8,611 nt of DNA, taken from contig CAZIWJ010000153.1 of the NCBI GenBank assembly GCA_964542855.1, forward strand, positions 1-8,611, written 5' to 3'. The position numbers and the translations under genes were made by a program. The notes beneath the pieces are model-generated. The model had not been told where the DNA came from. It did no database searches and saw only the letters and a list, made by a program, of their open reading frames with translations. This stretch comes from CAZIWJ01 sp964542855. Lineage in GTDB: Bacteria > Bacteroidota > Bacteroidia > Cytophagales > Cyclobacteriaceae. This document shows positions 7,382 through 8,611 of the stretch, piece after piece; within the stretch, counting starts at the first letter, position 1; the number at the start of each line of letters is the position of its first letter.

Positions 7382-8611
7382 AGAAACACTGGATTACCTT
7401 TACACTACGTTGCCCATGTTTCAGCGCAGTGGAGGTAAAGCAGTTAAAAAAGGGCTGGATAACACCCTGGCCCTCTGCAATGCAGTTGGTAACCCTCACC
7501 AGCAACTTAAAGTCGTTCACGTAGCCGGCACCAATGGTAAGGGAAGTGTAAGCCACATGCTGGCAGCAGTGCTTGCCCATGCCGGCTATAAAGTGGGGCT
7601 GTACACCTCGCCGCACCTGCTCAGCTTTACCGAAAGAATCCGGGTAAATGGTAAGCCCGTAAGCGAAAATGCTGTGGTAAACTTCGTGGATGAAAACCGC
7701 GAACACCTGGAACGGATTAAGCCCTCTTTCTTCGAAACCACGGTGGCAATGGCTTTCCGGGAGTTTGTGCAGCAGCAGGTAGATATTGCGGTAGTGGAAG
7801 TAGGGCTGGGCGGCCGGCTCGATTCTACCAACGTGGTTACCCCTTTACTGAGCGTTATAACCAATATTGGTTACGACCATATGGACTTACTGGGCGATAC
7901 CCTGCCCGAAATAGCCGGCGAAAAGGCCGGTATCATCAAGCCAAACGTACCGGTAGTTATTGGAGAACGGCACCCGGAAACCGAAGCGGTTTTTAAACGA
8001 AAAGCTTCCCGCGAAAATGCCAGGATTTTCTTCGCGGAAGATTACTACGAGGCTGCCCCTTCTTATCCTCCAGGATACATTTGGCTGTACCACGAGGGCC
8101 ACTTGCTGCTGAACGACCTGGAGGTGTCGGTGAAAGGAGATTACCAGTTGAAAAATATTCCGGTGGTGATGAAAGCCCTCGATTTGCTGGGGCAGCACCA
8201 TTTCAATACTACCCGTGAACAGCTAATTTACGCACTCGGGCACATCCAGGAGCTCAGCGGTTTGAGAGGACGCTGGGAAACCCTGCAGCAGCAACCAAGA
8301 GTTATTGCCGACGTGGCCCATAACGCCGAAGGGCTTACCTACACGCTGCGTCAATTGCAACAGGAAAAGGCCGCACACCTGCACTTTGTAATTGGTATGG
8401 TAAATGATAAACCGCACGAAAAAGTGTTGCCCCTTTTTCCTGAACAGGCCGGTTACTATTTTTGTGCCCCCGATTTGCCCCGGGCTTTGCCTGCCGGTGA
8501 GCTGAAAGAAAAGGCAGCGGCTTATGGCCTGGCAGGGAAGGTATACCCTTCTGTAGAAGCAGCCCTTACCGCGGTAATTCAATTAGCAGGTAAAGAAGAT
8601 ATTATTTACGT
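7371..8611 (+). CDS. folC: Dihydrofolate/folylpolyglutamate synthase, 3' end cut by window edge
   Basis: FolC adds glutamate to dihydropteroate and/or to reduced folates using ATP, in the cytoplasm, producing and retaining folate cofactors. I translated 413 codons by hand; the frame is open to the right edge. Mur-ligase-type motifs are intact: P-loop GTNGKGS (53-59), YTSPHLLSFTERIR (78-91), FFETTVAMAF (120-129), EVGLGGRLDSTN (143-154), TNIGYDHMDLLGDT (164-177), EKAGIIK (184-190) whose Lys190 would be the carbamylated lysine, RGRWE (299-303), and DVAHNAEG (314-321) of the C-terminal domain. Usual length is about 420-440 residues, so only the extreme C-terminus is missing. The ATG at 7371 lies within the final codons of the glucosidase gene in another frame; an in-frame TAA 27 bases upstream rules out a much longer start, though TTG at 7347 is possible. 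No good Shine-Dalgarno is seen, so translation probably relies on coupling to the upstream gene. Confidence 0.95.
   Translation, partial: MNYKETLDYLYTTLPMFQRSGGKAVKKGLDNTLALCNAVGNPHQQLKVVHVAGTNGKGSVSHMLAAVLAHAGYKVGLYTSPHLLSFTERIRVNGKPVSENAVVNFVDENREHLERIKPSFFETTVAMAFREFVQQQVDIAVVEVGLGGRLDSTNVVTPLLSVITNIGYDHMDLLGDTLPEIAGEKAGIIKPNVPVVIGERHPETEAVFKRKASRENARIFFAEDYYEAAPSYPPGYIWLYHEGHLLLNDLEVSVKGDYQLKNIPVVMKALDLLGQHHFNTTREQLIYALGHIQELSGLRGRWETLQQQPRVIADVAHNAEGLTYTLRQLQQEKAAHLHFVIGMVNDKPHEKVLPLFPEQAGYYFCAPDLPRALPAGELKEKAAAYGLAGKVYPSVEAALTAVIQLAGKEDIIY

Noticed and set aside
7359..8582. Several minus-strand open frames of 92-119 codons across folC
   Set aside because: The plus strand carries the complete set of FolC motifs through this stretch; the minus-strand translations resemble nothing.

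Overview
The window comes from a bacterial chromosome, most likely a member of the Bacteroidota and possibly a Cytophagales-type organism. Three things point there: the folC N-terminus looks like the Bacteroidota form, the H+-pyrophosphatase carries the residue pattern I associate with the Flavobacterium-type pumps, and a perfect Bacteroidota -7 promoter element (TATATTTG) lies just upstream of hppA. The genus is not resolved. Genes are densely packed and I see no tRNA, rRNA, insertion sequence, CRISPR array or integration scar.

Left part, minus strand. Read in transcription order there are three genes. The first is a 741-residue membrane-bound ion-translocating pyrophosphatase (hppA, 2265-4490), which ends at a strong 15-bp hairpin terminator (2203-2239). 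The second is a 264-residue tandem universal-stress-like protein without ATP-binding motifs (1330-2124), preceded by a CRP/FNR-type palindrome. The third is a CPA1 Na+(K+)/H+ antiporter (1-1230), whose 3' end is cut by the window edge. The pyrophosphatase would use PPi to energise the membrane and the antiporter could spend that proton gradient on Na+ extrusion. This resembles in logic the plant vacuolar AVP1/NHX pair, although the terminator means they are not simply one transcript.

Right part, plus strand. A 206-bp divergent intergenic region separates hppA from an 894-residue cytoplasmic GH63/MGH1-like glucosidase (4697-7381). Its last 11 bases overlap the start of folC (dihydrofolate/folylpolyglutamate synthase, 7371 onward), which runs off the right edge with nearly all of its protein present. 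The two are probably translationally coupled, although no obvious metabolic link joins them.

I do not see a clearly new biological system. The points most worth a second look are the relocated gate glutamate in the pyrophosphatase, the pump/stress/antiporter neighbourhood, the possible FNR/CRP control of the stress protein, and the glucosidase of unknown substrate fused by overlap to folC.
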